Assembly (NCBI RefSeq): GCF_963678795.1
Contig: NZ_OY787453.1
Coordinates: 62,001-126,000 of the forward strand
DNA length: 64,000 nucleotides
Origin: an uncultured Methanoregula sp.
GTDB taxonomy: Archaea > Halobacteriota > Methanomicrobia > Methanomicrobiales > Methanospirillaceae
Direction: 5' to 3'
Part shown: positions 42,479 through 52,230 of the stretch, piece after piece
How the letters are laid out: every line of letters begins with the position of its first letter
Position numbering within the stretch: position 1 is the stretch's first letter
The notes under the pieces: generated by a model
Told to the model about the DNA's origin: nothing
The model's database searches: none
The model's input: only the letters and a program-made list of their open reading frames with translations
Program-made: the position numbers and the translations under genes

Positions 42479-42877
42479 ATGGCAGCAAATGACAAGGAAA
42501 AATGGGGTATCGCTCACATCTTTGCCTCCTTCAACAACACCATCATCACCGTTACAGACCTCTCCGGTGCAGAGACCGTAACGAAGTCGAGCGGTGGCAT
42601 GGTTGTCAAGCAGGACAGGAACGAGAGCTCACCCTATGCAGCCATGCAGATGGCAAGCAACGTAGCCCAGAACGCCCGTGAGAAAGGCATTGTCGGCGTC
42701 CACGTCAAGGTACGTGCACCCGGCCAGGGCAAGCAGCGCAGTCCCGGGCCAGGTGCTCAGGCAGCCATCCGTGCACTCGCCCGTGCCGGCATGCGTATCG
42801 GACGTATCGAAGATGTCACGCCAATTCCCCACGACTCGTGCCGGCCGAAAGGCGGCAGACGCGGAAGGAGAGTGTGA
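42479..42877 (+). CDS. rps11: ribosomal protein S11
   Basis: A 132-residue uS11. [22 protein letters not shown] and [32 protein letters not shown] are the family signatures, and the C-terminal [11 protein letters not shown] contacts the 30S platform. Its stop overlaps the rpoD start (tgATG). Confidence 0.98.
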   Translation: MAANDKEKWGIAHIFASFNNTIITVTDLSGAETVTKSSGGMVVKQDRNESSPYAAMQMASNVAQNAREKGIVGVHVKVRAPGQGKQRSPGPGAQAAIRALARAGMRIGRIEDVTPIPHDSCRPKGGRRGRRV

Positions 42878-43707
42878 TGGAGATCACATTCGCCAGTCTG
42901 GACAACTCCCTCGCACGATTCACCCTCTCGGGAGCGAGCCCCGCATTTGCCAATGCCATGCGGCGGGCAATGATCGGTGAAGTCCCCACTCTTGCAATCG
43001 AAGATGTGCGCATCTATGACAATACAAGTGCACTCTTCGACGAGATGCTGGCTCACCGCATCGGGCTCATTCCCTTAACGACCGACCTATCAAGCTATAC
43101 AACCCAGGCCACATGCTCGTGCGGCGGGGCGGGATGCCCGGCCTGCACATCCACCTACACTCTCAGTGTCGAGGGGCCCCGGACGGTCATGTCAAGTGAC
43201 CTGATCCCGCAGGACCCAAGAGCAGCACCGGTGTACGATAATATCCCTATCGTGAAACTCACGAAAGGGCAGAAACTCGTCATCGAGGCCCGTGCAGTCC
43301 TCAATACAGGGAGGATTCACGCCAAGTGGCAGCCGACGCTCGTATGCGGATACAAGAACCATCCAGTTGTAACCGTAAACGACTCCTGCGACGCCTGCGG
43401 AATGTGTGTTGATGAATGCCCCCGCGACATCCTTGAAGTGAAGGGCAAGAAAGTCGGAGTAAGAAATGGAAAACTCCCCGACTGTTCCATGTGCAAGCTC
43501 TGCGAACGGGCCTGCCTTGCAAGCGGTATCGGGGATGAACCGGCAATCAGGATTACCGCCGAGAAAGACCGCTATATCTTCGTGGTCGAGAGCGACGGGT
43601 CCCTGCCGGCCAAAGAGATCATGAACCGTGCGCTCGTGTATGTTAAGGAGCAGGCAGACGAGCTGGCAAAACAGCTAGGCGAATTATCAGGGGATGAAAA
43701 GAAATGA
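42877..43707 (+). CDS. rpoD: RNA polymerase subunit D with two 4Fe-4S cluster motifs
   Basis: A 276-residue homologue of the bacterial alpha N-terminal domain (Rpo3/Rpb3). Family parts: FTLSGASPAFANAMRRAMIGEVPTLAIE (dimerisation with subunit L). An inserted ferredoxin-like domain at about 165-225 holds two complete sites: C171, C174, C177, C181 and C203, C206, C209, C213. A further Cys cluster (CSCGGAGCPAC, 80-90) may bind zinc. In methanogens of this type the Fe-S clusters affect assembly or stability of the polymerase; a redox role is proposed for the family, not shown here. The start at ATG 42877 overlaps the S11 stop. Confidence 0.97.
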   Translation: MEITFASLDNSLARFTLSGASPAFANAMRRAMIGEVPTLAIEDVRIYDNTSALFDEMLAHRIGLIPLTTDLSSYTTQATCSCGGAGCPACTSTYTLSVEGPRTVMSSDLIPQDPRAAPVYDNIPIVKLTKGQKLVIEARAVLNTGRIHAKWQPTLVCGYKNHPVVTVNDSCDACGMCVDECPRDILEVKGKKVGVRNGKLPDCSMCKLCERACLASGIGDEPAIRITAEKDRYIFVVESDGSLPAKEIMNRALVYVKEQADELAKQLGELSGDEKK

Positions 43708-44069
43708 CAAGAATTGTGGAGAAGACGAACCCCCGTCTTACCAGCCTCATTTCGCTCTTGAAGAACAAGTCGCGTGAGAATGAGGCCAAGATCTGGCGCG
43801 AGATTGCCAGCAGGCTTGAGACCCCGAACCGGAACTATGCAGAGGTCAACCTGTCCAAGATCAACCGGTACGCCCAGATCGGCGAGACGATCATCGTACC
43901 GGGCAAGGTTCTTGGCAGCGGCGTGCTGGAACAGTCCGTAAAAGTTGCAGCGCTGAATTTCTCAGCCTCGGCAACGAGCAAGATCAAGGACGCAAAAGGG
44001 CAGTGCATGACGATCGAGCAGCTCATAGCGGACAACCCCAAAGGCAGCGGTGTCCGGATCCTGAGGTGA
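43704..44069 (+). CDS. rpl18e: ribosomal protein L18e
   Basis: A 121-residue eL18, restricted to archaea and eukaryotes: [31 protein letters not shown] at the N-terminus and the L15-like core [25 protein letters not shown]. It overlaps rpoD by four bases. It is a component of the 50S subunit. Confidence 0.97.
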   Translation: MTRIVEKTNPRLTSLISLLKNKSRENEAKIWREIASRLETPNRNYAEVNLSKINRYAQIGETIIVPGKVLGSGVLEQSVKVAALNFSASATSKIKDAKGQCMTIEQLIADNPKGSGVRILR

Positions 44070-44076
44070 AGTGGAT

Positions 44077-44505
44077 ATGGTAACAATAATCAACGGTGAC
44101 GGTATGCTTCTCGGACGCCTTGCAAGCCTTGTCGCGCAGCGCGGCCTTGCAGGCGAAGAGATTGCCATCGTCAACGCAGAGAAAGCAATCATCTCCGGCA
44201 GCCGTGCCCGCGTGCTTGCCAACTACCGGCACAAGAGAGAACGAGGCGCCTCCGGCAACCGCTGGGGACCATTCGTACCGCGCCGGCCGGATCATCTCAT
44301 GAAGCGGACCATCCGCGGCATGCTTCCCTACAAGCGCCCCCGTGGCGTCGAGGCCATGAAGAATATCAAGTGCTATGTCGGCGTCCCGGTCGAATTTGTC
44401 GGAAAGGAGATGGAAGTCCTCGAAGAGGCCCATATGAACCGTCTGAACAACCCGAACCACGTCACGCTCGCAGCAGTGAGCACGTTCCTTGGAGCAAAGT
44501 TCTAG
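44077..44505 (+). CDS. rpl13: ribosomal protein L13
   Basis: A 142-residue archaeal uL13, with [33 protein letters not shown] and [30 protein letters not shown] 44077 lies seven bases after ggtga, a good ribosome-binding site; GTG 44071 in the same frame is less likely. It is between L18e and S9, as in most euryarchaea. Confidence 0.97.
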   Translation: MVTIINGDGMLLGRLASLVAQRGLAGEEIAIVNAEKAIISGSRARVLANYRHKRERGASGNRWGPFVPRRPDHLMKRTIRGMLPYKRPRGVEAMKNIKCYVGVPVEFVGKEMEVLEEAHMNRLNNPNHVTLAAVSTFLGAKF

Positions 44506-44517
44506 AGGCTGGTTACC

Positions 44518-44919
44518 ATGGTAAAGATCATTAATACAAGCGGTAAACGCAAGACAGCAATCGCGCGTGCAACCCTCAAGGCAGGAAAAGGCGTGATCCG
44601 GATCAACTCGGTGCCCCTCGAAACCTACGGCTCCGATACAACCCGGATGAAGATCGCCGAACCGATCCTCCTTGTCCCGACCGCGATCAACGGCATCGAT
44701 GTCACCATCAATGTCGAAGGCGGCGGTGTGATGGGACAGGCAGAGGCGGTCAGGACCGCGCTCGCCCGTGGCATCATCAAGTGGCACAACGACCCCCAGA
44801 TGAAAGATATCTATCTGGCCTATGACCGGACGCTGCTCGTCAACGACTCGCGGCAGAAAGAAGCGAAAAAGCCGCACGGCTCTGGTGCACGTGCAAAGTT
44901 CCAAAAGTCTTATCGTTAA
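44518..44919 (+). CDS. rps9: ribosomal protein S9
   Basis: A 133-residue uS9. The N-terminal TSGKRKTAIARATLKAGKG, central VNVEGGGVMGQAEAVRTALARGI-like helix and the C-terminal HGSGARAKFQKSYR tail that reaches the P-site tRNA are all present. It starts twelve bases after L13. Confidence 0.98.
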   Translation: MVKIINTSGKRKTAIARATLKAGKGVIRINSVPLETYGSDTTRMKIAEPILLVPTAINGIDVTINVEGGGVMGQAEAVRTALARGIIKWHNDPQMKDIYLAYDRTLLVNDSRQKEAKKPHGSGARAKFQKSYR

Positions 44920-44949
44920 ACCAAAAGATATGATGAGAGGTTAAGTATC

Positions 44950-45138
44950 TTGATACCCGTTCGATGTTTCACCTGTGGAAAACCGATCTCCACAGCATGG
45001 GAAGAGTTCAAGCAGAGGCGGGAGAAAGGCGAGGATCCCAGAAAGATCCTCGACGATCTTAATATTTCCCGGTACTGCTGCAGGCGTATGCTCCTGACAC
45101 ACAAAGAGATCATTGATGAGCTCAACCCGTACCAGTAA
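44950..45138 (+). CDS. rpoN: RNA polymerase subunit N
   Basis: A 62-residue Rpo10 homologue starting at TTG 44950 behind gagaggtta. The zinc site is CFTCGKPI at the N-terminus plus the CC pair in [13 protein letters not shown], the signature of the family. It stabilises the subunit D-L platform of RNA polymerase. It follows rps9 by 30 bases and precedes tRNA-Pro. Confidence 0.97.
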   Translation: MIPVRCFTCGKPISTAWEEFKQRREKGEDPRKILDDLNISRYCCRRMLLTHKEIIDELNPYQ

Positions 45139-45160
45139 TCAGGACTGACAGTATGAGCGA

Positions 45161-45235
45161 GGGGTCGTAGGGTAGCCTGGACCATCCTATTGCGTTCGGG
45201 ACGCAGTGACCTGAGTTCGAATCTCAGCGACCCCA
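45161..45235 (+). tRNA. tRNA-Pro (CGG)
   Basis: The acceptor arms ggggtcg (45161-45167) and cgacccc (45228-45234), discriminator A. The anticodon loop ttcggga, with CGG at 45197-45199, reads CCG proline codons; the T arm is ctgag-ttcgaat-ctcag. No CCA is encoded. It lies between rpoN and rpoK, on the same strand, and probably is cut from their shared transcript. Confidence 0.96.
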
Positions 45236-45271
45236 TCTTAACAGATTATGAACACATTTTGAGGACGAACA

Positions 45272-45445
45272 ATGCAGACGCAGACATATACCCGGTATGA
45301 ACGGGCAAGGATCATTGGAGCAAGGGCTCTGCAGATATCAATGGGTGCTCCGTTACTAATCACCACGACACGGATCGATCCGCTTGAAATAGCGATCGAG
45401 GAATTCAACAACAACACCATCCCCATTACCGTAAAGAGGAAGTGA
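45272..45445 (+). CDS. rpoK: RNA polymerase subunit K
   Basis: A 57-residue Rpo6/omega homologue: [20 protein letters not shown], then [10 protein letters not shown], then [12 protein letters not shown] and a basic end (PITVKRK). [19 protein letters not shown] is the family signature that clamps the large subunit. It starts at ATG 45272, eight bases after gagga, between tRNA-Pro and enolase. Confidence 0.96.
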   Translation: MQTQTYTRYERARIIGARALQISMGAPLLITTTRIDPLEIAIEEFNNNTIPITVKRK

Positions 45446-45454
45446 AGTAAGCGC

Positions 45455-46642
45455 ATGACGATCATTGAGGTTATCGAGCTGCGGACGATTCTGGACAGCC
45501 GGGGCAACCCGACCGTTGAAGCCGACGTGTATACCGCGAGCGGTTTCGGGCGGTCGGCAGCCCCGAGCGGCGCCAGCACCGGTTCCCTTGAGGCGAAGGT
45601 CCTGCCTCCCCGGGAGGCGATCGAGAACGCCTTTACAAATGTCATCCCCGCCCTTATCGGGATGGATGCGACCGACCAGGAAGGATTTGACGAGCAGCTC
45701 CGGGATATCGACGGGACCGCCGATTTCTCCGGGATAGGGGCCAACATATCTGTTGCCCTCTCGCTCGCGAACGCGAAAGCGGCAGCGTCATCGCTGGACA
45801 TGCCGCTCTTCCGCTACCTTGGCGGGGCATTTGCAAAGGAGCTCCCGCTCCCGCTCGGCAATGTCATCGGTGGCGGAGCCCATGCGGCAAACGCAACCGA
45901 GATCCAGGAGTTCCTTGTTGTTCCGGGCGGTGCAGCGGATACTGAAGAAGCAGTATTCGCAAACGCGGCCGTCCACCGGCATGTCAAGGACCTCTTGAAG
46001 AAGCACGGAAAATCCTGCGGCAAGGGTGATGAGGGTGCGTGGGCACCGCAGATAGACGATGCCCTCGCATTTGAGCTCATTGCCGAGGCGACCGGACTTG
46101 TTGCCGACGAACTGAATGTAGAGGTTGACATGGGGCTTGACGTTGCAGCAAGCCAGATGTGGGACGGAAGCGCATACAAGTACCGCAACACGGTGCGATC
46201 AACGGAAGACCAGGTTGCCTATATTGCAGAACTTGTCGATAAGTACAACCTTGTCTATGTTGAAGATCCCCTCCATGAGGATGATTTCGATGCCTTTGCC
46301 GAACTCAACAGCCAGGTTGGCAACCGCTGCCTGATCTGCGGGGACGATATCTTCGTAACCCAGGTCGATCGCATCATGCAGGGCATCGAGAAGGACGCAG
46401 CCAACTGCGTGCTGATCAAGCCAAACCAGGTCGGAACGCTCACTGACACGTTTGAAGCGGTCCGGCTTGCCCACACCCATGGTCTGGACACGGTGATGAG
46501 CCACCGATCCGGCGAAACTACCGATACAACTATTGCTCACCTTGCTACCGCATTCTCGTGTGTTTTCCTGAAATGCGGTATCGTGGGCGGAGAACGCATT
46601 GCAAAATTAAACGAACTGATACGCATTGAGGAACAGATATGA
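45455..46642 (+). CDS. eno: enolase
   Basis: A 395-residue enolase, interconverting 2-phosphoglycerate and phosphoenolpyruvate in gluconeogenesis. Signature parts: [31 protein letters not shown], metal ligand region [23 protein letters not shown], catalytic Lys in [13 protein letters not shown] and the substrate loop [16 protein letters not shown]. It is a little shorter than the roughly 420 residues common in bacteria. It is embedded between rpoK and rps2, as in many archaea. Confidence 0.97.
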   Translation: MTIIEVIELRTILDSRGNPTVEADVYTASGFGRSAAPSGASTGSLEAKVLPPREAIENAFTNVIPALIGMDATDQEGFDEQLRDIDGTADFSGIGANISVALSLANAKAAASSLDMPLFRYLGGAFAKELPLPLGNVIGGGAHAANATEIQEFLVVPGGAADTEEAVFANAAVHRHVKDLLKKHGKSCGKGDEGAWAPQIDDALAFELIAEATGLVADELNVEVDMGLDVAASQMWDGSAYKYRNTVRSTEDQVAYIAELVDKYNLVYVEDPLHEDDFDAFAELNSQVGNRCLICGDDIFVTQVDRIMQGIEKDAANCVLIKPNQVGTLTDTFEAVRLAHTHGLDTVMSHRSGETTDTTIAHLATAFSCVFLKCGIVGGERIAKLNELIRIEEQI

Positions 46643-47250
46643 CCGCAGCAAATGAAATGGAAATTGAATTAAAAGAGCCGCTCATCCCCGTCGAGGAATA
46701 CCTTGCAGCCGGTGTCCACATCGGTACCCAGCAGAAGAGCGAGGACATGAAGAAGTTCATTTACCGCGTCCGCGGCGATGGGCTGTATATTCTCGATATC
46801 CGCGAGACTGATGCACGGATCAAGACCGTTGCAAAGTTCTTGACCCAGTACGAGGCCCCGAATCTCCTTGTCGTCACATCCCGACAGTACGGCCAGTACC
46901 CGGCCAAGAAGTTCGCCGATACAATCGGTGCAATGTCTGCAACCGGCCGGTTCATCCCGGGACTCCTGACAAACCCAGTATTAGATGGCTATATCGAGCC
47001 GACGGCCATCGTTGTCACAGACCCGATCGGTGACGCACAGGTCATCAACGAGGCGGTCCAGTGTGGTATTCCGGTTGTTGCGCTCTGCGACACCAACAAC
47101 ATGACCAAGTTCGTTGACCTGGTCATCCCGACCAACAACAAGGGTAGAAAGGCGCTCTCGATGATCTACTTCCTCTTAACACGCGAGATGCTCCGGCTCC
47201 GCGGAATCTCAACAGCACTCACCCCTGAGGATTTCGAGACCGAATTCTAA
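46639..47250 (+). CDS. rps2: ribosomal protein S2
   Basis: A 203-residue archaeal uS2. [25 protein letters not shown] is the N-terminal signature, and [28 protein letters not shown] the conserved middle. It overlaps enolase by four bases (atga). It is a peripheral 30S protein needed for initiation. Confidence 0.98.
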   Translation: MTAANEMEIELKEPLIPVEEYLAAGVHIGTQQKSEDMKKFIYRVRGDGLYILDIRETDARIKTVAKFLTQYEAPNLLVVTSRQYGQYPAKKFADTIGAMSATGRFIPGLLTNPVLDGYIEPTAIVVTDPIGDAQVINEAVQCGIPVVALCDTNNMTKFVDLVIPTNNKGRKALSMIYFLLTREMLRLRGISTALTPEDFETEF

Positions 47251-47313
47251 ATCCGGCTCTCCTTTTTGGTGACCGATCGTTAGATATAATAGGACGACCA
47301 GAGGGTTGATCCG

Positions 47314-48102
47314 ATGAAAATGCGTACATGCGCAGTGGCCGGCATGTTTTATCCGCGGGATCCGTCGCACCTTGAGCAGCTGCTCGAAACGTTTTTCCGC
47401 GAAACCCGACCGGAAGGTAATCCGGTTGGCATCGTATCACCCCATGCAGGGTATGTCTATTCTGGTCAGGTTGCAGCCCACGCGTTTGGTTCCCTGGATC
47501 CGGATTTTTCCGGTACGTTTGTGCTCATCGGCCCGTCCCACCGGGGATACCTGAGTTGCGTATCAGAGGTCCCGTGGGAAACTCCGCTCGGCGTGGTTGA
47601 AACTGACACGGAATTTATCCGTGCCCTTGATATCGAGACCGACGAGTTCTCCCACCGGGACGAGCACTCCCTCGAGGTGCAGGTGCCGTTCATCAAGTAC
47701 CGCTTTCCCCGGGCCCGTATTGCCCCCGTCATGATGGGGCAGCAGGATTATTCCAGCGCAAAGCGGCTTGGAGAGAAGATCATAGCAGCAGCCCGGAGAA
47801 CAAAACGGGATATCAGGATCGTGGCATCCAGTGATTTCTCGCATTACGTTCCCGAAATGAAGGCAAAGACCGATGACCGGTACGCCATCGAACCACTGGA
47901 AACCCTCGATACCCGGGAGTTTTACCGGCGGATCGAGGAGCGTCAGGTTACGGCCTGCGGGTATGGTCCGATTGCGGCAATGGTGACTGCCTGCGGCAGT
48001 CTTGGTGCAACAAGAGCCAGGCTCATCCGGTACGCGACCAGCGGGGATATAACCGGGGACAATAAACAAGTCGTGGGGTACGCGGCCATCGCGGTGATGT
48101 AG
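47314..48102 (+). CDS. MEMO-like protein (AmmeMemoRadiSam system protein B)
   Basis: A 262-residue protein of the MEMO family, related to LigB-type dioxygenases but without known activity. MFYPRDPSHLEQLLE at the start, SPHAGYVYSGQVAAHAFG, LIGPSHRGYLSCV and FSHRDEHSLEVQVPFIKYRFP hold the conserved His residues of the metal site. It is commonly found with AMMECR1 and a radical SAM enzyme, which are not in this window. It lies between rps2 and mevalonate kinase, a frequent archaeal setting. Confidence 0.92.
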   Translation: MKMRTCAVAGMFYPRDPSHLEQLLETFFRETRPEGNPVGIVSPHAGYVYSGQVAAHAFGSLDPDFSGTFVLIGPSHRGYLSCVSEVPWETPLGVVETDTEFIRALDIETDEFSHRDEHSLEVQVPFIKYRFPRARIAPVMMGQQDYSSAKRLGEKIIAAARRTKRDIRIVASSDFSHYVPEMKAKTDDRYAIEPLETLDTREFYRRIEERQVTACGYGPIAAMVTACGSLGATRARLIRYATSGDITGDNKQVVGYAAIAVM

Positions 48103-48103
48103 G

Positions 48104-48973
48104 TTGGCAACGTGGAGTGCGCCGGGCAAGGTATTTTTGTTCGGCGAGCATGCAGTAGTATACGGAAAGCCCGGCATAGCCATGGCCATAAAGCCCCGGG
48201 TGTTTGTGACCGTGCGGAACACCAAGCGTCCCCAGCGGGCAAAATCCCCCTACATCGACGGATGTTTCGACGCAATGGGCGTAGTGGGAAGCGTGTACAT
48301 CAACTCGCAGATCCCAAGCTCCTCGGGGCTTGGGTCATCGGCGGCCGTGACGGTTGCCACGCTCTCGGCTATCAACGACGAATTCTCCCTCCACAAGACA
48401 AGGGAAGATATAGCGAACATGGCATTTGAGATCGAGAAGACGGTGCAGAAAGGGCGGGCGAGCCCGACCGATACGACGGTATCCACGTACGGGGGGATCG
48501 TGTTCATCAGTGGCGGGTCGCGGCGGCGCCTGCCTCCCCAGAATCTGCATCTCGTCATCGGGGACTCGCTCGTCTCCCACAGCACGGCGAGGATGGTCGA
48601 GCAGGTCGCGGAGCTCAAGAAGAAGCATCCCGAGATCATCGATCCCGTCCTGGATGCCATTGAAGGCGTGAGCATGAGTGCCATCCACCACCTTAATAAC
48701 CCCCGCGAACTGGGGCGTTACATGAACATGAACCAGTCCCTCCTGGAAGTGCTCGGTGTCGGCCACCCGCAACTCTCAAGGCTCATCCTTGCCGCCCGCT
48801 CTGCCGGTGCGTTCGGCGCAAAGATCACGGGTGCCGGGGGAGGGGGATGCATGGTTGCTCTCTGCCCCAAGCAGTTCAAACACCGGATTGCCGGGGCCAT
48901 CGAGGCGAGCGAAGCCCGGGCTATCGTGACCGGTATCGACACCGAGGGTGTCCGCAAGGAGAAAAATGTCTGA
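48104..48973 (+). CDS. mvk: mevalonate kinase
   Basis: A 289-residue GHMP kinase that phosphorylates mevalonate, an early step of archaeal isoprenoid lipid synthesis. Motif 1 WSAPGKVFLFGEHAVVYGKP, motif 2 PSSSGLGSSAAVTVATL, and motif 3 AKITGAGGGGCMVAL are all present. Start codon TTG 48104, one base after the MEMO stop. The next two genes act later in the same pathway. Confidence 0.96.
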   Translation: MATWSAPGKVFLFGEHAVVYGKPGIAMAIKPRVFVTVRNTKRPQRAKSPYIDGCFDAMGVVGSVYINSQIPSSSGLGSSAAVTVATLSAINDEFSLHKTREDIANMAFEIEKTVQKGRASPTDTTVSTYGGIVFISGGSRRRLPPQNLHLVIGDSLVSHSTARMVEQVAELKKKHPEIIDPVLDAIEGVSMSAIHHLNNPRELGRYMNMNQSLLEVLGVGHPQLSRLILAARSAGAFGAKITGAGGGGCMVALCPKQFKHRIAGAIEASEARAIVTGIDTEGVRKEKNV

Positions 48974-49727
48974 ACCCATGATCCTCAAGCTCGGCGGGAG
49001 TGTTATCACTGACAAGAGCGCTGACTGCGCCGTGAACCGCGGGTGCCTTGCAATGATCGCAGCTGCGATTGCACAAGCCAGGACCAGCGGGATCGTGGTC
49101 ATCCACGGTGCAGGCTCCTGCGGTCATCCCGAGGCCAGGCGCTACCATCTCGACACGGGCGCCTCTAGAGGCCAGACCGACGGGATCTGGGTTACCCACC
49201 GCGTTGTCAGCAGCCTCAACGACGAAGTCGTGCGGGCCCTCCGGGAAGAGGGCGTGGCAGCTGTCGGTATTCACCCGCTCCATACCGCGGTAGCCGACAA
49301 CGGGAGGCTGGTCTCCTTCGAGCACCGCCACCTGGAAAAAATGCTCGCGCTTGGGATGGTTCCTGTGATCCACGGAGACGTGGTGATGGACATGACCCGG
49401 GGAGCCTGCATTGTCTCAGGCGACCAGCTCGTGAGATATCTTGCTCTTGCCCTGCACATTACCTGTGTAGGGCTCGCCACCGATGTACCGGGAGTGCTGG
49501 ATGGAAACCGCGTAGTACCGAAAATAACACGGGGTACTGTGCTAAATCTCCATATCGGCAACTCGAAACATACCGATGTCACCGGTGGAATGAGCGGAAA
49601 GCTTTACGAGCTGCTCGAACTTGCGAATGCGGGTATCGGGTCTGATATATTTCATGTCTCGCGGACGAGTGATTTCCTGAACGGAAATGACCATGGCGGG
49701 ACCCATGTGAGAGGTGAAATTAAATGA
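48966..49727 (+). CDS. isopentenyl phosphate kinase
   Basis: A 253-residue amino acid kinase fold enzyme making isopentenyl diphosphate from isopentenyl phosphate, the last kinase of the archaeal mevalonate pathway variants. MILKLGGSVITDKS at the start, VIHGAGSCGHPEARRY with the catalytic His, GDVVMD, and TDVTGGMSGKLYELLELA. The start ATG 48966 overlaps mevalonate kinase by eight bases. A phosphomevalonate kinase/decarboxylase pair is not nearby. Confidence 0.95.
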   Translation: MSEPMILKLGGSVITDKSADCAVNRGCLAMIAAAIAQARTSGIVVIHGAGSCGHPEARRYHLDTGASRGQTDGIWVTHRVVSSLNDEVVRALREEGVAAVGIHPLHTAVADNGRLVSFEHRHLEKMLALGMVPVIHGDVVMDMTRGACIVSGDQLVRYLALALHITCVGLATDVPGVLDGNRVVPKITRGTVLNLHIGNSKHTDVTGGMSGKLYELLELANAGIGSDIFHVSRTSDFLNGNDHGGTHVRGEIK

Positions 49728-50818
49728 GTGACAAGAAACGGTTTACGTCTTCGCGCAAACTCGACCACCTGCGGATCTGTGCAGAAGAAGCTGTCGAATG
49801 CGGAGAAACCGGCTTTTCGGATATCCGGTTTGTGCACAATGCCCTGCCGGAATGCGATATGGGCACTATTGATACCTTGGTCCGGTTCCTGAACCACTCG
49901 TTCCGGTCACCTCTCTTCATTTCAGCCATGACCGGGGGCCACCCGGCCACAAAAGAGGTGAACGCACGCCTTGCACGGGCAGCGGAGCACTACGGCATCG
50001 GCATCGGTGTCGGTTCGCAGCGTGCCGCGCTCGAGAACAAGGCGCTTGCCGACACCTTCTCGGTTGTCCGGGACGAGGCGCCAGGAGCGTTCATCGTCGG
50101 CAACCTCGGGGTCGTCCAGCTCCGTGACCACGGGATCGAATGGGCAGAGAAGGCAGTAGAGATGATCGGGGCGGATGCCATCGCTATTCACCTCAACTTC
50201 CTGCAGGAGGCAATCCAGCCCGAAGGCGATCACAACGCCACCGGGTGCTTTGCTGCGCTTGAGGATCTCTGCCGGGAGTTCAAAACCCCCGTGATTGTCA
50301 AGGAGACCGGCTGCGGGATATCGGCGTTTACCTCCAGGAAATGCTGGGGAGCCGGTGTCAGCGCCATCGATATCGGTGGCTGGGGCGGGACGTCCTGGGC
50401 AGCGGTCGAGAGTGTGCGGGCGGCAGAGAGCAGCACTGCCGACATGAGGCTCAAGACGCTCGGGGAGACCTTCTCCGAATGGGGTATTCCCACGGCAGTC
50501 AGTCTGGCAGAAGTTCTCTCGACCGGAGGCCCGGTCATCGCTTCAGGAGGTATCCGGAGCGGGGGAGACATTGCCAAAGGTCTGGCCCTTGGTGCGGATC
50601 TCTGCGGGATGGCACTCCCTCTCCTCCGGCCGGCCATGGAGAGCGACGAAGCGCTCTCCGGTGCAATCGAAATGGTCCAGAACGAACTCATCACTACGAT
50701 GTTCCTGACCGGTTCGGCGACCGTTGCGGATCTCAAATCGGCACCCCTGTATATTATGGGCAGGACCCGGCAGATGATTGGGAAAGATAATCCCGTACGG
50801 GCACAACGATATCACTAA
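49724..50818 (+). CDS. fni: type 2 isopentenyl-diphosphate delta-isomerase
   Basis: A 364-residue FMN- and NADPH-dependent isomerase converting isopentenyl to dimethylallyl diphosphate. SPLFISAMTGGHP, GIGVGSQRAALEN, HLNFLQEAIQPEGDH (metal/substrate) and SGGIRSGGDIAKGLALGADLCGMALPLL (FMN phosphate) are typical. It overlaps the kinase gene by four bases, so the isoprenoid genes are coupled. Confidence 0.96.
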   Translation: MSDKKRFTSSRKLDHLRICAEEAVECGETGFSDIRFVHNALPECDMGTIDTLVRFLNHSFRSPLFISAMTGGHPATKEVNARLARAAEHYGIGIGVGSQRAALENKALADTFSVVRDEAPGAFIVGNLGVVQLRDHGIEWAEKAVEMIGADAIAIHLNFLQEAIQPEGDHNATGCFAALEDLCREFKTPVIVKETGCGISAFTSRKCWGAGVSAIDIGGWGGTSWAAVESVRAAESSTADMRLKTLGETFSEWGIPTAVSLAEVLSTGGPVIASGGIRSGGDIAKGLALGADLCGMALPLLRPAMESDEALSGAIEMVQNELITTMFLTGSATVADLKSAPLYIMGRTRQMIGKDNPVRAQRYH

Positions 50819-50879
50819 CCATTACCAACGAAAATTTTTAAAAACCAGGATAACAGCGAGTAAATCAAGGAGATACAGC

Positions 50880-52217
50880 ATGGATATAGAAATTATTGCA
50901 GTGGGCGGATACGACGAGGTCGGGCGGAATATGACCGCCGTCCGCTGCGGAAAGGAAATTGTCATTTTTGACATGGGACTCCGCCTCGATCAGGTGATGA
51001 TCCACGAGGATGCGGAGATCGAGAATATGCACTCCCTTGATCTCATCAAGATCAAGGCGATACCCGATGATACGATGATGAACTCGATCGAAGGGACCGT
51101 CAAGGCCATTGTCTGCTCACACGGCCACCTCGATCATATCGGGGCGATCCCGAAACTTGCGCACCGCTACAATGCACCGATCATCTCGACACCCTACACA
51201 ACGGAACTGATCCGGCAGCAGATCTCCGGTGAACAGAAGTTCGGGGTGAACAACAAGCTCTTCGCGCTCAAGGCCGGCCAGCGGTTCACGATCTCCCAGA
51301 ACCTGGTTCTTGAGTTCGTCCGCACCCAGCACTCGATCATCGATACGGTGACCCCGGTGCTCCACACGCCGCACGGTGCCATTGTATACGCACTTGATTT
51401 CAAGCTCGACCGGACTCCGGTCATCGGTGAACCCCCGGATTTTGCCCGGCTCCGCCAGATCGGAAAGGAAGGTGTCCTTGTCCTGATCGTTGAATCTACC
51501 AACATCGGCAGGAAAGGGCGGTGCCCGAGCGAGCGGATCGCCCGCGATCTCGTGCGCGACACCATCACGAGTTACGAGGATGACAAGAACGCGATCATCG
51601 TCTCCACGTTCTCCTCCCATATCTCGCGTGTCAAGACGATTGCGGAGTGCGCCCACGAGATCGGGAGAAAACCGGTCCTCCTGGGCCGTTCGATGGAGAA
51701 GTACGCGGTCACGGCAGAACAGATGAAACTCGTCTCGTTCCCGGAGACCACGAGCGTCTTTGGCAACCGGCGGACGGTTGACCGGACCATGCGCAGGATG
51801 ATGAAGGCCGGAAAGGAGAGTTTCCTCCCCATCGTCACCGGGCACCAGGGAGAACCCGGTTCAATCCTCACCCGTATTGCATTGGGGGACACTCCTTACC
51901 AGCTCACACCCGGCGACAAGGTCGTCTTCTCGGCAAATGTCATCCCGAACCCGATGAACTATGGCCAGCGCTACATGGTCGAAGCGAGGCTGAAACTTGT
52001 CGGGGCCCGGGTCTTTGAGGATCTCCATGTCAGCGGCCACGCGTACCGTGAGGATCATTACGAGTTCCTCCAGATGCTGCAGCCGCAGCACGTCATCCCG
52101 GCACACGGGAGCATGACGATGACGGCAGAATACACCCAGTTTGCCGGGGATATGGGCTATACTGCCCATTCGACCGTCCACCTCATGAGGAACGGCCAGC
52201 GGCTCAAGATCAATTAA
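50880..52217 (+). CDS. rnj: ribonuclease J, archaeal type
   Basis: A 445-residue metallo-beta-lactamase/beta-CASP nuclease. GGYDEVGRNMTAV at the N-terminus, metal motif SHGHLDHIGAIP, and the C-terminal motifs (VTGHQGEPGS, DLHVSGHA, VIPAHGSM) match archaeal RNase J, a 5'-3' exoribonuclease in RNA turnover. ATG 50880 follows aaggagatacagc, a strong ribosome-binding site; the open frame from 50778 overlaps the isomerase gene. It is often linked with isoprenoid genes in euryarchaea, as here. Confidence 0.95.
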   Translation: MDIEIIAVGGYDEVGRNMTAVRCGKEIVIFDMGLRLDQVMIHEDAEIENMHSLDLIKIKAIPDDTMMNSIEGTVKAIVCSHGHLDHIGAIPKLAHRYNAPIISTPYTTELIRQQISGEQKFGVNNKLFALKAGQRFTISQNLVLEFVRTQHSIIDTVTPVLHTPHGAIVYALDFKLDRTPVIGEPPDFARLRQIGKEGVLVLIVESTNIGRKGRCPSERIARDLVRDTITSYEDDKNAIIVSTFSSHISRVKTIAECAHEIGRKPVLLGRSMEKYAVTAEQMKLVSFPETTSVFGNRRTVDRTMRRMMKAGKESFLPIVTGHQGEPGSILTRIALGDTPYQLTPGDKVVFSANVIPNPMNYGQRYMVEARLKLVGARVFEDLHVSGHAYREDHYEFLQMLQPQHVIPAHGSMTMTAEYTQFAGDMGYTAHSTVHLMRNGQRLKIN

Positions 52218-52230
52218 CGAGGAAAGATCA

